Source: Burkholderiales bacterium (GTDB lineage: Bacteria > Pseudomonadota > Gammaproteobacteria > Burkholderiales > Burkholderiaceae_C). Taken from it: 64,000 nt of DNA. The stretch's first letter is position 1, and each line of letters begins with the position of its first letter. The stretch lies in assembly GCA_029268225.1 (NCBI GenBank), contig JAJUGJ010000004.1, positions 1 through 64,000 of the forward strand. The letters run 5' to 3'. This document shows, in pieces, positions 54,440 to 63,988 of the stretch. A program made the position numbers and the translations under genes. A model generated the notes under the pieces. That model saw only the letters and a list, made by a program, of their open reading frames with translations, was not told the DNA's origin and did no database searches.

Positions 54440-55468
54440 TCACACCGCCTTTCGGATCGGGATGGCCGACAGGGACACCGCGGTCTCGGCCGGCAGACCA
54501 TTGCTCACATCACCGCAGCCTTCGTCCTCGTCGAACGCGATGTCACCACCAGGCATGGGTTTGCCGGTGGCCTGGATCGTCGTGAACGGATAGAGCTTGC
54601 GGTCCATCAGGTGCGAGGGAATGATGTTCGACAGCGCGGTGAACATGTTGTCCACGCGGCCAGGGAACTTGCGGTCCCACTCGTTGATCATCTCGCGCAT
54701 CTGCTGACGCTGCAAGCCCTCCTGGCTGCCGCACAGGTTGCACGGGATGATGGGGAACTCGCGGTGCTCGGCGTACTTGGCCAGGTCCTGCTCACGGCAG
54801 TAGGCCATCGGGCGGATCACGACGTGCTCGCCGTTGTCGGTCACCAGCTTGGGCGGCATGCCCTTGAGCGTGGAGCCGAAGAACATGTTCATGAACAGGG
54901 TCTGCAGGATGTCGTCGCGGTGGTGCCCCAGGGCGATCTTGGTGCAACCCAGTTCGGTGGCCACGCGGTACAGGATGCCGCGGCGCAGGCGCGAGCACAG
55001 CGAGCAGGTGGTCTTGCCCTCGGGCACCACGCGCTTGACCACGCTGTAGGTGTCCTGCTCTTCAATGCGGAAGGGCACGCCGACCTTGGTCAGGTACTCG
55101 GGCAGCACATGCTCGGGGAAACCGGGCTGCTTCTGGTCGAGGTTGACGGCCACGATCTCGAACTGGATGGGCGCCCGCTTTTGCAGGTTCATCAGGATGT
55201 CGAGCATGGCGTAACTGTCCTTGCCGCCCGACATGCACACCATGACCTTGTCACCGTCTTCGATCATGTTGAAGTCGGTGATGGCTTCGCCCACTTCACG
55301 GTGAAGGCGCTTGCTGAGCTTGTTGCGCTCGAAGGCTTCCTTCTTCAGGCGCGCGGCTTCGGCGGCATCCACCGCATCGGTCGGCGCAGTGACTTGCGCA
55401 TCAAGGTCTGCAACAGCGTCTTCGGGCGACAGGATGGATTCGGACATGGCGGGGGCGGCTGGGGTCAT
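54440..55468 (-). CDS. ttcA: tRNA 2-thiocytidine(32) synthetase TtcA
   Basis: TtcA adds sulfur to cytidine 32 of several tRNAs using ATP. The 342-residue protein has an N-terminal Ala-rich extension of about 40 residues, the PP-loop [15 protein letters not shown] (about residue 78), the first Cys pair CSLC (about 155-158) and CNLCGSQEG. These Cys residues bind the iron-sulfur cluster. [19 protein letters not shown] is the signature of the family. The start is the ATG with GGAGG just before it; a shorter start at 55447 is possible. Confidence 0.95.
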   Translation of the reverse strand: MTPAAPAMSESILSPEDAVADLDAQVTAPTDAVDAAEAARLKKEAFERNKLSKRLHREVGEAITDFNMIEDGDKVMVCMSGGKDSYAMLDILMNLQKRAPIQFEIVAVNLDQKQPGFPEHVLPEYLTKVGVPFRIEEQDTYSVVKRVVPEGKTTCSLCSRLRRGILYRVATELGCTKIALGHHRDDILQTLFMNMFFGSTLKGMPPKLVTDNGEHVVIRPMAYCREQDLAKYAEHREFPIIPCNLCGSQEGLQRQQMREMINEWDRKFPGRVDNMFTALSNIIPSHLMDRKLYPFTTIQATGKPMPGGDIAFDEDEGCGDVSNGLPAETAVSLSAIPIRKAV

Positions 55469-55578
55469 AACCCTCCATTTTCGCCGATTCGCCTTCAGAC
55501 ACCAAACTTGGCCCCTGCATTGCCCCCTCAGGTCGGGGCAGAACCCGGGCCAGTCTAATGGCGCCGGGTCTCAGGGCC

Positions 55579-55950
55579 TCACCACTGGCCCGCTTCCATG
55601 TGGATGGCGACTTCACAGTCGTCAAAGATTTCCAGCTTGGCGATGCGCACGCGCACGCCTTGCACGCCGGGCAACTCCATCAGGCGCTTGCACAGCTTGC
55701 CGATCAGCGTCTCCAGCAAGTTGACGTGCTGGGCGGTGCACTCCTCGATGATGATGGTGCGCACGCGGCGGTAGTCCAGCACGTGCATCAGGTCGTCGTC
55801 GCTGGGCAGCAAGGGCTGGCTGCCCATGTTCAGCTCGGCGTCGACCATGATGGGCTGCGGCGCCGTTTTCTCGTGGTCGAGCACGCCCAGGTTGGCGTCG
55901 AAGCGCAAGCCGGTCAGGTTCAGGGTCTGGTTGCCTTTGGTCAGGGACAT
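55579..55950 (-). CDS. folB: Dihydroneopterin aldolase FolB
   Basis: FolB converts dihydroneopterin to 6-hydroxymethyl-dihydropterin in folate synthesis. From the ATG at 55950 it has 123 residues: LTGLRFDANLGVLDHEKTAPQ with the family opening, DAELNM, LDYRRVRTIIIEECTAQHVN and LLETLIGKLCKRLMELPGV with the conserved Glu (LLET). It is co-directional with the pteridine-reductase-like gene (5-base gap), so the two probably act on pterins together. The longer frame from 56142 lacks any family sequence and was rejected. Confidence 0.92.
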   Translation of the reverse strand: MSLTKGNQTLNLTGLRFDANLGVLDHEKTAPQPIMVDAELNMGSQPLLPSDDDLMHVLDYRRVRTIIIEECTAQHVNLLETLIGKLCKRLMELPGVQGVRVRIAKLEIFDDCEVAIHMEAGQW

Positions 55951-55955
55951 GTCTC

Positions 55956-56753
55956 TCACATCATGGAAAAGTCGCGCTCGAAGCGCTGAAGGTGCTGGCC
56001 GCCGTCGACGAGCAGCGTGGTGCCCGTCATCGAGCGGTTGCCCAGGGCAAAAGCCACGGTGGCCGCCACGTCCTCCGGAGTGGACGAGCGCCCGAGGGGT
56101 GACAGGCGATGGGCCTGGGCAAAAGCCTCGCCCTGCAGCCATTCACTGGTCAGGGTCAGGCCGGGGGCCACGCCGACCACGCGCACGCTCGGCGCCAGGG
56201 CCAGCGCCAGCAAGGTGGTGGCCGACTCCAAGGCCGCCTTGGACAGGGTGTAGCTCAGGAAGTCCGGGTTGGGGTTCCACAGCTTCTGGTCCAGCAGGTT
56301 GACGACGGCACCCTGTGCGCCACGCTGGGCCACGTGCTCGGCCAAAGCCTGCGCCAGCACGATGGCCGGGGCGGTGTTGGCGCGCAGATGGCGCTCCAGC
56401 ATCGCGTAGCTGAAGGTGGCGGCGGTGTCGTACTCGAAGGTGGACGCGCTGTTGACGACGGCATCGACCTGCCCCAGTTCGGCCACGGCCAGCGGCAGCA
56501 AGGCCCGCACCGCCGCTTCATCGGACAGGTCGGCGCTCAGCACCACGGCCTGTCGGCCCAGGGCGCGGATCTCGTCGGCCGTGGCGTCGGCCTCGGTGCG
56601 CGAGGCGCGGCAATGCACAGCCACGTCCCAGCCTTGTTGGGCCAGGGTCAAGGCAATATGGCGGCCCAGGCGTTTGCCGGCACCGGTCACCAGGGCCACC
56701 CGGCGCGCACCGGAAGCCGATGGCGAAGGCAAGGGATCAGACAAATCAGGCAT
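55956..56753 (-). CDS. SDR-family pteridine reductase-like oxidoreductase
   Basis: The 265-residue short-chain dehydrogenase has a Rossmann fold with RVALVTGAGKRLGRHIALTL (TGxxxRLG, the glycine motif typical of pteridine reductases), VNSASTFEY and, at the active site, DQKLWNPNPDFLSYTLSKAA, in which Tyr and Lys are the catalytic pair and Asp takes the usual Ser position as in PTR1/FolM proteins. The neighbouring folB suggests dihydropterin reduction, like FolM in Escherichia coli. It is divergent from the methyltransferase gene, with only 20 bases between starts. Confidence 0.85.
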   Translation of the reverse strand: MPDLSDPLPSPSASGARRVALVTGAGKRLGRHIALTLAQQGWDVAVHCRASRTEADATADEIRALGRQAVVLSADLSDEAAVRALLPLAVAELGQVDAVVNSASTFEYDTAATFSYAMLERHLRANTAPAIVLAQALAEHVAQRGAQGAVVNLLDQKLWNPNPDFLSYTLSKAALESATTLLALALAPSVRVVGVAPGLTLTSEWLQGEAFAQAHRLSPLGRSSTPEDVAATVAFALGNRSMTGTTLLVDGGQHLQRFERDFSMM

Positions 56754-56773
56754 GGGTCTTTTTACAATGGGGC

Positions 56774-58003
56774 ATGAACCGCCCGACGACAACGGACCAC
56801 AGTGTAGTGGCCGCCCCCCTGAACGGCCACCCGCTGGCCGACCTGATTGCCCACGAAATCCGTGAACGCGGCGGCTGGATGCGCTTTGAGCGCTTCATGG
56901 AATTGGCCCTGTATGCCCCGGGGCTGGGCTATTACAGCGGTGGCCGACGCGTGATCGGCGCGGGCCCGCAAGACGGCAGCGACTTCGTGACCGCCCCCGA
57001 ATTGACGCCGTTGTTCGGCAAGGTCTTGGCGGCCCAACTGCGTCAGGCGCTGGACGCCACGGGCACGAACGAGGTCTGGGAGTTTGGCGCGGGCACCGGC
57101 GCGCTGGCCGAGCAATTGCTGGGCGAGTTGGGCGAGCGCATCACGCGCTACACCATCGTCGATCTGTCAGGCACCTTGCGCGACCGCCAGCACCAGCGCC
57201 TGCAGAAGGAGCACCCCGAACTCGTCCACAAGGTGATCTGGGCCGACAGCCTGCCCGACACGATGGAAGGTGTGATCGTGGGCAACGAGGTGCTGGATGC
57301 CATGCCGGTGCACCTGATGAGCTGGAACGGTGAACACTGGATGGAGCGCGGCGTGGGCCTGGCAGGCCCGGAGACCGCTCCCGACCTGGCCGCGGGGGCG
57401 ACGCCAGGCGGTGTGGCGGATGTGCCACCGCGCTTCGTATGGCTGGACCGCCCTGCCCCTGAAGGCGTGCGCCCCCCCACCGAGCGCGCCGACAGCGAGT
57501 ACGTACCCGGCACCGTCACCGAGACCCACGGCCAGGCCGAGGCTTTCGTGACCACCTTGGCTGAACGGATGACGCGCGGCGCGGCCTTCTTCCTCGACTA
57601 CGGCTTCCCCGAGGCAGAGTACTACCACCCACAGCGCACCGGCGGCACGCTGATGTGCCACCACCTGCACCAGAGCGACCCCGACCCGCTGGTCAAGGTG
57701 GGCGAGAAGGACATCACCAGCCACGTCAACTTCACCGGCATCGCGCTGGCCGGCCAGGAGGCCGACTGGGAGGTGTTGGGCTACACCTCACAAGGGCGCT
57801 TCCTGACCAATTGCGGCCTGGGTGAGGCCCTGGCCCAGACCGGTCAGGCCAGCACCGCCGAGCAACTGAAGGCACGTGCCGCCATGCAGATGCTGCTGGC
57901 CGAGCACGAAATGGGCGAGTTGTTCAAGGTGATCGGCTTCGTCAAGGGGCCATGGTTCGAGGCCATCGGGTTTGCGCACGGCGACCGAACACACACCCTC
58001 TGA
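56774..58003 (+). CDS. SAM-dependent methyltransferase of the NDUFAF7/MidA family
   Basis: The 409-residue enzyme has the COG1565 family layout: LADLIAHEIRERGGWMRFER at the start, LYAPGLGYYSGGRRVIGAG, DFVTAPELTPLFGKVLAAQL, the SAM-binding EFGAGTGALAEQLL (about residue 110), GNEVLDAMPVHLM and FFLDYGFPEAEYY. Mitochondrial NDUFAF7 symmetrically dimethylates an arginine of complex I; bacterial members may do the same or modify other proteins. Length fits the family. It is on the plus strand alone, with its promoter in the short gap to the reductase gene. Confidence 0.9.
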   Translation: MNRPTTTDHSVVAAPLNGHPLADLIAHEIRERGGWMRFERFMELALYAPGLGYYSGGRRVIGAGPQDGSDFVTAPELTPLFGKVLAAQLRQALDATGTNEVWEFGAGTGALAEQLLGELGERITRYTIVDLSGTLRDRQHQRLQKEHPELVHKVIWADSLPDTMEGVIVGNEVLDAMPVHLMSWNGEHWMERGVGLAGPETAPDLAAGATPGGVADVPPRFVWLDRPAPEGVRPPTERADSEYVPGTVTETHGQAEAFVTTLAERMTRGAAFFLDYGFPEAEYYHPQRTGGTLMCHHLHQSDPDPLVKVGEKDITSHVNFTGIALAGQEADWEVLGYTSQGRFLTNCGLGEALAQTGQASTAEQLKARAAMQMLLAEHEMGELFKVIGFVKGPWFEAIGFAHGDRTHTL

Positions 58004-58036
58004 TCACTCGCCTCACGGCATCCCCGGCCGATCGCC

Positions 58037-59512
58037 TTACCAGTCGTTCTCGTATCGACGCACCGCGTCGCCGCCGGGTGCTTCCGAGGATGCACGCGAG
58101 GTTTTGACACTCGGCTTGGCCTTGCGAGGGGCCTCGTCACGCGGCGCGGAGGCTGCCGCAGCGACCACCGGCCCAGAGCGACCGCTGAGTTCACGCAGTT
58201 GAATGTCCCCAGGCTGCAGGCCATCGAGCTTGATCTGGATGTTCTCCAGATGCGCCTGAGACATGGTCGGCAAGACCTTGTCGACCACCACCTCGCAGCA
58301 TGCGTTCTCCACACGTCCCAAGGATTGTCCGGTCTGAGGGTCCTTGACCTCGGGCCCCATGACCACCGCTTGATACCGCGCGCCCGCCGTCACCGACTGC
58401 CCGCCTTGACTCAGGATCACGTTGTGCCCGTCACGCGAGGCAATGGTGATGGGGAAGGTGCGCAGCAACAGAGAGCGCAGGGCCGTGGATGTCAAGGACT
58501 GCCGCATGTCGCTGGCCAGCTGAGCCCCATTCACCCCGCGGGACAACGTGGTCGGCGCCGTGGACGGCAACTGCCCCTGCAAGGTGTCAGACAGCAGGAC
58601 CTGTCTGGTGGCCACATTGACCAGCTTGTGAGACAGCGACCAACCCCCCGAGTAGCTCACCAACGGGCGATCACTGGTTTCCAGGCGACGCGTCTGAGAC
58701 GTGTAGGCGAACTGATTGAGTGTCCCCACCCAGACCACATCGGCCGTCATGGCCTGACCGCGCTTGGCCAACTCGGCGGTGGGCGCATGCCCTTCGGCGA
58801 TCAGGTCCATCTCTGACTGCAAGGCATCGTCCACCCCACGGTCCAGCACGATGAAGCGCCCGGAGTTGCCCAGGGCGGTCATCAGATCCTGGCGAATGGC
58901 CTCGCGCACCTGATCGGCAGACAAAGTGCGGTCACCCACCTGATAGCTGCCAGAAGCGGTGCGGATGGGCCCGATGACGATCTTGAGCTTGCCCGCCTGT
59001 GCAGGCGCGTCAAACTTGGCAACGGAGGCTTCGATGGTGGCCGTGAACTGCTTCTTGCCTGCCGCGGCGTCCGATGCGCCGGAGGAAGGCTCGCTCAGGC
59101 TGAGCACACGAAACGAGGTCAAGGCCCCTTCGGAGCGCTGCACCACCTCTTGCGCGAACCCATCCGACTGGATGCTGAGGCTGTGAGCCCCCGACACCAC
59201 CTGAGACGCCATGCGATAGCGCGCCGCGTTGGATGAGAGGGCCACGCCATTGACCTGCAAAATGGCTTGGCGAATGGCCTCGTCGATCGCTTCGGCGGAG
59301 GTGGCGCCTTGTCCGGAGGCGGTCACCTGCACGGTCTTGACGCCCCCCACGTCCAGACCTCCGGTAACGGAGCGCTCGCCCCCCGCGGAAGAGGCCGCAG
59401 GCACCGCCGAGGGTACCGAAGAGGCCGGCGGCGCGCTCGACTCCGTCTTGCGATCGCAGGCCGTCAGCGCCATGAGGACGCACAACGCTGCACTCCAACG
59501 GATTGCATTCAT
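58037..59512 (-). CDS. CsgG-like exported lipoprotein
   Basis: From the ATG at 59512 the protein has 491 residues: a signal peptide with lipobox LTAC (LCVLMALTACDRK), a Ser/Ala-rich spacer and an LPP20/FlgT-N-like segment (VTASGQGATSAEAIDEAIRQ). A CsgG-type domain follows (about 190-310), with LKIVIGPIRTASGSYQVGDR, LGNSGRFIVLDRG, SEMDLIAEG and ADVVWVGTLNQF. CsgG forms outer-membrane channels or assembles envelope structures. The C-terminus is disordered and basic. It is last of four consecutive exported-protein genes that read as one operon, with 41 bases to the next gene. Confidence 0.75.
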   Translation of the reverse strand: MNAIRWSAALCVLMALTACDRKTESSAPPASSVPSAVPAASSAGGERSVTGGLDVGGVKTVQVTASGQGATSAEAIDEAIRQAILQVNGVALSSNAARYRMASQVVSGAHSLSIQSDGFAQEVVQRSEGALTSFRVLSLSEPSSGASDAAAGKKQFTATIEASVAKFDAPAQAGKLKIVIGPIRTASGSYQVGDRTLSADQVREAIRQDLMTALGNSGRFIVLDRGVDDALQSEMDLIAEGHAPTAELAKRGQAMTADVVWVGTLNQFAYTSQTRRLETSDRPLVSYSGGWSLSHKLVNVATRQVLLSDTLQGQLPSTAPTTLSRGVNGAQLASDMRQSLTSTALRSLLLRTFPITIASRDGHNVILSQGGQSVTAGARYQAVVMGPEVKDPQTGQSLGRVENACCEVVVDKVLPTMSQAHLENIQIKLDGLQPGDIQLRELSGRSGPVVAAAASAPRDEAPRKAKPSVKTSRASSEAPGGDAVRRYENDW

Positions 59513-59553
59513 GGCAATGCTCCCAGGATGGGGTTCATGTAAGCGTGCCGACA

Positions 59554-60213
59554 TCAGATGGCCGATGTGGCGTCCTTGGGCACCTCAATGCGCTGGCTGC
59601 GAGCGAAATCGACCGCCATCGACATGGAGGAGCCCAGGTTCTTGGCATTGCCCGGGAAGCTGCGCACGATGTAGGAGCCCGCACCCAGCTTCGGCAGAAC
59701 CATGGGCGACGCCGACGACAGCGCCGTCTTGAAAGCATCGAAGCGAGACTTCAAGCCCGCATAGGCGCGCACAGCCTTGGCGGTGTCCAGCAAACCTTCC
59801 TTGTAGAGGGCCTTGGCGGAAGCATCCAGCTCGGGGTTTTCTTTCATGCGGGCAGCCAACTCTGCGTTGCCTTCGCTGACCACCTTGTCGGCCTCGCTGA
59901 GGTTGTCTTGGGTGGAGCCGCTGGTCAGCGCGTCGGCTGTGGCCGCCAAGGTGGCTGCGCGCTGCTTGAGGCCCAGCGCTTCTGCCATCTTGGCCTGTCC
60001 GCGCAGCACGCCGCGGTCAGCCGCCACATACTCCTTCACAAGCTGGTCTTGCTGGGCGACCACGTCGCCACCCGCAGGCGCCTTCTCGGAGGAGGACTTG
60101 CCCCCCATCAGGCCACCCAAACCGCCCAATTGAGCGGAGGCGTGCCAAGGGGTCATCAGGGCAGCCGACAGGGTGACAGCCATCAAAACAGGACGAACAA
60201 TGCGTTGAGACAT
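59554..60213 (-). CDS. Exported helical protein of the CsgG-like operon
   Basis: From the ATG at 60213 the protein has 219 residues: a signal peptide (MSQRIVRPVLMAVTLSAALMT...ASA), a Gly-rich start (LGGLGGLMGG), then mostly alpha-helical sequence rich in Ala, Lys and Glu, and a C-terminal ...LPKLGAGSYIVRSFPGNAK. I recognise no family. It is predicted to be periplasmic or surface associated. The gene lies between the CsgG-like lipoprotein and the FlgT-like protein on the same strand, so it is probably part of the same complex. Confidence 0.65.
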   Translation of the reverse strand: MSQRIVRPVLMAVTLSAALMTPWHASAQLGGLGGLMGGKSSSEKAPAGGDVVAQQDQLVKEYVAADRGVLRGQAKMAEALGLKQRAATLAATADALTSGSTQDNLSEADKVVSEGNAELAARMKENPELDASAKALYKEGLLDTAKAVRAYAGLKSRFDAFKTALSSASPMVLPKLGAGSYIVRSFPGNAKNLGSSMSMAVDFARSQRIEVPKDATSAI

Positions 60214-60278
60214 GAGGGTTCCTTCTGGAATACGTGAGTGAATGAAAATGAGGGGCTTGCAGACTGCGCTGGCGCCAC

Positions 60279-61415
60279 TCACTTCACGCCGTTGTTGGTG
60301 AGTTGGCTGACCAGATCCCGTGCTGCACGGGTGGCCGCTTGCTTGAGTGCTTCGGTGCGGGCCTCTTCTTCTTCCGGCGCCACGCCATAGATGACCACTG
60401 GGCCAACGTTGGCCACGTCTTCGGGCATGTCATCCGACACGTCGACGATCTTGGCGTTGACCGTGATGGCCACACGCAGCAGCCCCGTTTGCGGATCGGT
60501 GTCGGGCAGGCTGGCATCCAGCGTGCCGTAGGCCAGATAAGGCACATTGGCGTTGCGCACACCCATCACCATGTCGCGCTTGGTGGCGGGCTTCAGGTCC
60601 TTGCCGCCCTTGTAATCGTTCTCGACCGCGGCGATGCTCAGCTTGCCACCAGAGGCGGGCTCGACGTAGGCCGCCTCGACCACCTTGTAGCCCGCCTGAC
60701 CGAACACCTTCTTGAAGACGGTCAGCAGGTTCTCGCTGGGGATCAGGGCGTAAGACGACTGGCTGGCCTTGCGGGTCTGGCTGCCACCGGTTTCGACGAT
60801 GGTCGACGAAGTGACCGTGGCCGAGCGCGAGCCCGAACGAGAGGCATGCGTGCCCACCTCGCCACCGCTCACGCGCTCACCTTCACGGCCGCTGCGCTTT
60901 TGCGATGCACTGGCGTCCACGCGTTGGGTGACGTCTTCGCGCTGCACCACACGGGTGTCGAAGGACTTCTTCTCGTCGATCTGGCGCGAGACAAACAGGA
61001 AGGTCAGCTTGGACTTGTCACCCTTGGCCGCCTTGGCCACGGCCGAGCCGGCCTTGATGGTGTTGTTGAGCTTGGCGACGTTCAGCGACACGCGCACGGC
61101 GACGTTGTACTGTTTGGCGTCGGACTTGTCTTCCTCGGACAAGACGGTGGTGTCTGTCAGGAAGGCCTCCGGGTCTGCTGTGACCTGGGCACGGATGCCC
61201 TCGAAATTGGCCGACTCGGCCTCGCCAGCGTCCGCGTAATACGCTTCAATCGCCTTGATCTGAGCGGCCTTGAGGGCCTTGGCTTTGTCCTCTGCACCCA
61301 GCTTCCATGAGGAATAAGTGATCGAGGACTTGCCCTTGGCGTAGTGCGTTTGCGCCTGGGCCACTGCCATGCACATGGCCAAGGCCAAGGTCAACAAAAT
61401 TCGGATTACTTGCAT
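60279..61415 (-). CDS. Exported protein with FlgT/LPP20-like features
   Basis: From the ATG at 61415 the protein has 378 residues: a signal peptide (MQVIRILLTLALAMCMAVAQA), then about 70 residues of helical sequence (YSSWKLGAEDKAKALKAAQI, KAIEAYYADAG) resembling the N-terminal domain of the flagellar accessory protein FlgT or LPP20 lipoproteins. A Ser/Arg-rich linker and a CsgG/FlgT-like second half follow (VPYLAYGTLDASLPD, RVAITVNAKIVDVSDD). The start codon overlaps the stop region of the preceding gene (61406), implying translational coupling. Function is unknown. Confidence 0.65.
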   Translation of the reverse strand: MQVIRILLTLALAMCMAVAQAQTHYAKGKSSITYSSWKLGAEDKAKALKAAQIKAIEAYYADAGEAESANFEGIRAQVTADPEAFLTDTTVLSEEDKSDAKQYNVAVRVSLNVAKLNNTIKAGSAVAKAAKGDKSKLTFLFVSRQIDEKKSFDTRVVQREDVTQRVDASASQKRSGREGERVSGGEVGTHASRSGSRSATVTSSTIVETGGSQTRKASQSSYALIPSENLLTVFKKVFGQAGYKVVEAAYVEPASGGKLSIAAVENDYKGGKDLKPATKRDMVMGVRNANVPYLAYGTLDASLPDTDPQTGLLRVAITVNAKIVDVSDDMPEDVANVGPVVIYGVAPEEEEARTEALKQAATRAARDLVSQLTNNGVK

Positions 61416-62572
61416 GATTTGATGATCTCCGCTGATTGATTGATTTGTTGTTCCACATCCTTGCCACTTGCCGCAGTTTTGAGCCAAGGGGTGGTTTTGC
61501 CCGACAAATTCTCGGCCACCTTGCTGAACAGGCCCCGAATGGAATCGGCATAGGCGGGAATGTCATCCACAGTATCCTGCGTGGCCGGCACCAATTTGGT
61601 TTCGCCGTTTTTGACGTTGATGTCCAGATAATTCTTGCCCGAGAAAGGCTCATCCATTTTGAGACGCACATAGCTGCCATAAACATATGCAGTTTCCGCA
61701 GCCGTTCGCTTCAACTCCACCCGGCGCACACCAGTCAGATCCAGAGAGATCGTGTAATCAGGTTCGGGCAATTTCAAATTGAAGGCACCACCGTCGGCGA
61801 TTTTCATGGCCATGACTTTCCCCAAAGCATGGCCTTTGACGTAAGGCAGGATCGGCACTTGGGCGCGGTTGGAGATGGCTTCGGACAGCATGTCGGCCAA
61901 CCAGGTTTCGGCGGCTCCCTTGGTGCTCGTGAGGGCCGGCGCCAGCCCCACCAGAGCCTCGGGGGCCACCGAGACCTGACTCACCTGAAGGAAACGGGAC
62001 ACGCCCTCGGGCAGGCTGGCTTGCTGAACCGCGAGCGCAAAGCGTCCGAACAAGCCAGGCTTGCCCTGCGCGCCCTCGAACAACAAGCGAATGCGCTCGT
62101 GCACTTCCTCTTCTGAGGGATAGTGGTCGATGACGTCGATGTAGGCCAGACTGATGGGGTAGGCGCGCAAGACCGTTTGAGACTTGAAGTCAAAGAACAG
62201 GGCTTGGCCGCGCAGTTGAACGAAAAACTTGGCGAAATAGCCAAAGCGCTCCAGCGACACCGCCTCGTTGTTCAGCAGCAAGGCCACCGACACAGCGCGG
62301 TCACGGCCTTTCAATTGCGCCTGCGCCGCCAAGGGTGCCAATTCAAAATTCCGGGGAGGATTGGCTTCCAGATTTTTATAAATCAGAGAGCCCACACGAA
62401 CCTTGTTGGCCTCCAGCCCTTTGAGATACTGACTGGTATAGGGAAACCGATCCACGATCGACGTGGCGTCACCTGAATAGGCCATTCCCGCAAAATACAC
62501 CTCTGTCGCACCTGCAGAGACCCCACTCAGCAGCAAACAAATAGCCCAGAACCTGCCAATGATTTTCTTCAT
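61406..62572 (-). CDS. Exported protein of unknown family, first of the CsgG-like operon
   Basis: The 388-residue protein has a signal peptide (MKKIIGRFWAICLLLSGVSAGA) and continues TEVYFAGMAYSGDATSIVDR. It is rich in beta-strand-like segments (YTISLDLTGVRRVELKR, YVYGSYVRLKM, NYLDINVKNGETKLVP) and has one conserved-looking loop YPSEEEVHERIRLLFEG. I do not recognise the family. It is the first gene of the four and overlaps the next gene's start by 10 bases. The gap to lpxC (divergent, 276 bases) holds its promoter. Confidence 0.65.
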   Translation of the reverse strand: MKKIIGRFWAICLLLSGVSAGATEVYFAGMAYSGDATSIVDRFPYTSQYLKGLEANKVRVGSLIYKNLEANPPRNFELAPLAAQAQLKGRDRAVSVALLLNNEAVSLERFGYFAKFFVQLRGQALFFDFKSQTVLRAYPISLAYIDVIDHYPSEEEVHERIRLLFEGAQGKPGLFGRFALAVQQASLPEGVSRFLQVSQVSVAPEALVGLAPALTSTKGAAETWLADMLSEAISNRAQVPILPYVKGHALGKVMAMKIADGGAFNLKLPEPDYTISLDLTGVRRVELKRTAAETAYVYGSYVRLKMDEPFSGKNYLDINVKNGETKLVPATQDTVDDIPAYADSIRGLFSKVAENLSGKTTPWLKTAASGKDVEQQINQSAEIIKSCK

Positions 62573-62848
62573 GTTTTAAAGCCAGACGAACGCCAACACC
62601 GCTTGCCGAGCGGCAAACGGAATGTTCAAAAAGGAAAGAGGCGCAGCAGTGACGCGCGCGCAAACGTGCCTGCGCACGTTACATATAGAAATATCCCTGA
62701 ATATCTTTTAATGCCCGCATTGTAGTGAGCTCCCCCTCCCTCGGGCTTCACCCTGACGGGGGGGCTTGATGAGGCCCTTGCGCGTCGTCAATCAGGGTCA
62801 TAGCGAAGTCTCACTGCAAAGCATCGTCAGCCCCCCGATAATGGGGGA
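62573..62848. other. Divergent promoter region between the exported operon and lpxC
   Basis: There are 276 bases with no gene. AT-rich sequence (ATATAGAAATATCC, then TATCTTTTAAT) near 62684-62712 is the likely promoter area for the exported operon. Confidence 0.4.
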
Positions 62849-63784
62849 ATGTTGCCTCAACGCACCCTCAAATCCCTGACCCGCGCCGTGGGCGTGGGCC
62901 TGCACAGCGGCCAGCGCGTCGAGCTGACGCTGCGCCCGGCGCCGGTCAACACCGGCATCGTGTTCCGCCGCGTGGACCTGCCCGAGCCAGTGGACATCCC
63001 CGTCAACACCGGGGCGGTGTGCGACTGCCGCATGGCCACCACCATCTCGCCCGGTGGCGATCCGGGTCTGGCCAAGGTCAACACCATCGAGCACCTGATG
63101 TCGGCCTGCGCCGGCCTGGGGTTGGACAACCTGTATGTGGACATCACCGCCGAGGAAGTGCCCATCCTCGATGGCTCCTCGGCCGCGTTCGTGTACCTGC
63201 TGCAAAGCGCCGGCATCGAGCTGCAAAAAGCCCCCAAGAAGTTCCTGCGCGTGCTCAAGCCTGTTGAAGTGCGTGAAGGTGAAGGCCGTTCGCTCAAGTG
63301 GGCGCGCCTGGAGCCGTATCACGGCTACAAGCTGACCTTCGAGATCGACTTCGACCACCCCGCCGTCGATCAGACCGGCCAGCGCGTCGAGTTCGATTTC
63401 AGCACCGGCCAGTACAAGCGCGACATCGCCCGCGCCCGCACTTTCGGCTTCACCAAGGACGTGGAAATGATGCGCTCGCGCGGCCTGGGCCTGGGCGCCA
63501 GCATGGACAACGCCATCGTGGTGGACGAGCACCGCGTGCTCAACGCCGACGGCCTGCGCTACGACGACGAGTTCGTCAAGCACAAGATCCTCGACGCGAT
63601 CGGCGACCTGTATGTGGCGGGCTACCCGCTGCTGGCCAGCTACACCGCCTACAAGTCGGGCCACGCGATGAACAACCAGCTGCTGCGCGCGCTGATGGCG
63701 CAGCAGGATGCGTGGGAGATCGTCACGTTCGAGGACGAGGCCAAGGCCCCGCGTGGCATGGCCGAACTGGCCCCGGCCTGGTAA
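62849..63784 (+). CDS. lpxC: UDP-3-O-acyl-N-acetylglucosamine deacetylase LpxC
   Basis: LpxC catalyses the committed step of lipid A synthesis, a zinc-dependent deacetylation. The 311-residue protein begins [20 protein letters not shown], the family start. The zinc ligands are in place: [14 protein letters not shown], then [14 protein letters not shown] (His and Asp), and [13 protein letters not shown] carries the catalytic His. [12 protein letters not shown] is also conserved. Length is typical. A small membrane-protein gene follows. In many betaproteobacteria it follows ftsZ, which would lie outside the window here. Confidence 0.97.
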   Translation: MLPQRTLKSLTRAVGVGLHSGQRVELTLRPAPVNTGIVFRRVDLPEPVDIPVNTGAVCDCRMATTISPGGDPGLAKVNTIEHLMSACAGLGLDNLYVDITAEEVPILDGSSAAFVYLLQSAGIELQKAPKKFLRVLKPVEVREGEGRSLKWARLEPYHGYKLTFEIDFDHPAVDQTGQRVEFDFSTGQYKRDIARARTFGFTKDVEMMRSRGLGLGASMDNAIVVDEHRVLNADGLRYDDEFVKHKILDAIGDLYVAGYPLLASYTAYKSGHAMNNQLLRALMAQQDAWEIVTFEDEAKAPRGMAELAPAW

Positions 63785-63802
63785 CGCGCAAGGTTGCCCA
63801 GC

Positions 63803-63988
63803 ATGGTTCTGTTTCGTACCCTGGGCATGATCCTGGCCCTGTCCTTCCTGCTGAACATGGCCGTGTTCACGGTCACCGGTCAACCACGCTGGCGGCAGTG
63901 GGCCATGCTGTCCTTGCGCTGGGGCGTGGTGCTGGGTCTGTGTTTCATCGGCCTGATCGTGCTGCGCCGCGCCGCGGTGTTCATTTGA
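63803..63988 (+). CDS. Small two-helix membrane protein
   Basis: The product has 61 residues from the ATG at 63803; a TTG at 63794 is an alternative. Two hydrophobic helices (LGMILALSFLLNMAVFTV and WGVVLGLCFIGLIVLRR) are joined by a basic loop. It lies 18 bases after lpxC on the same strand. No family is recognised; small proteins of this type often follow lpxC in Burkholderiales. Only 12 bases of window remain beyond it. Confidence 0.55.
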   Translation: MVLFRTLGMILALSFLLNMAVFTVTGQPRWRQWAMLSLRWGVVLGLCFIGLIVLRRAAVFI

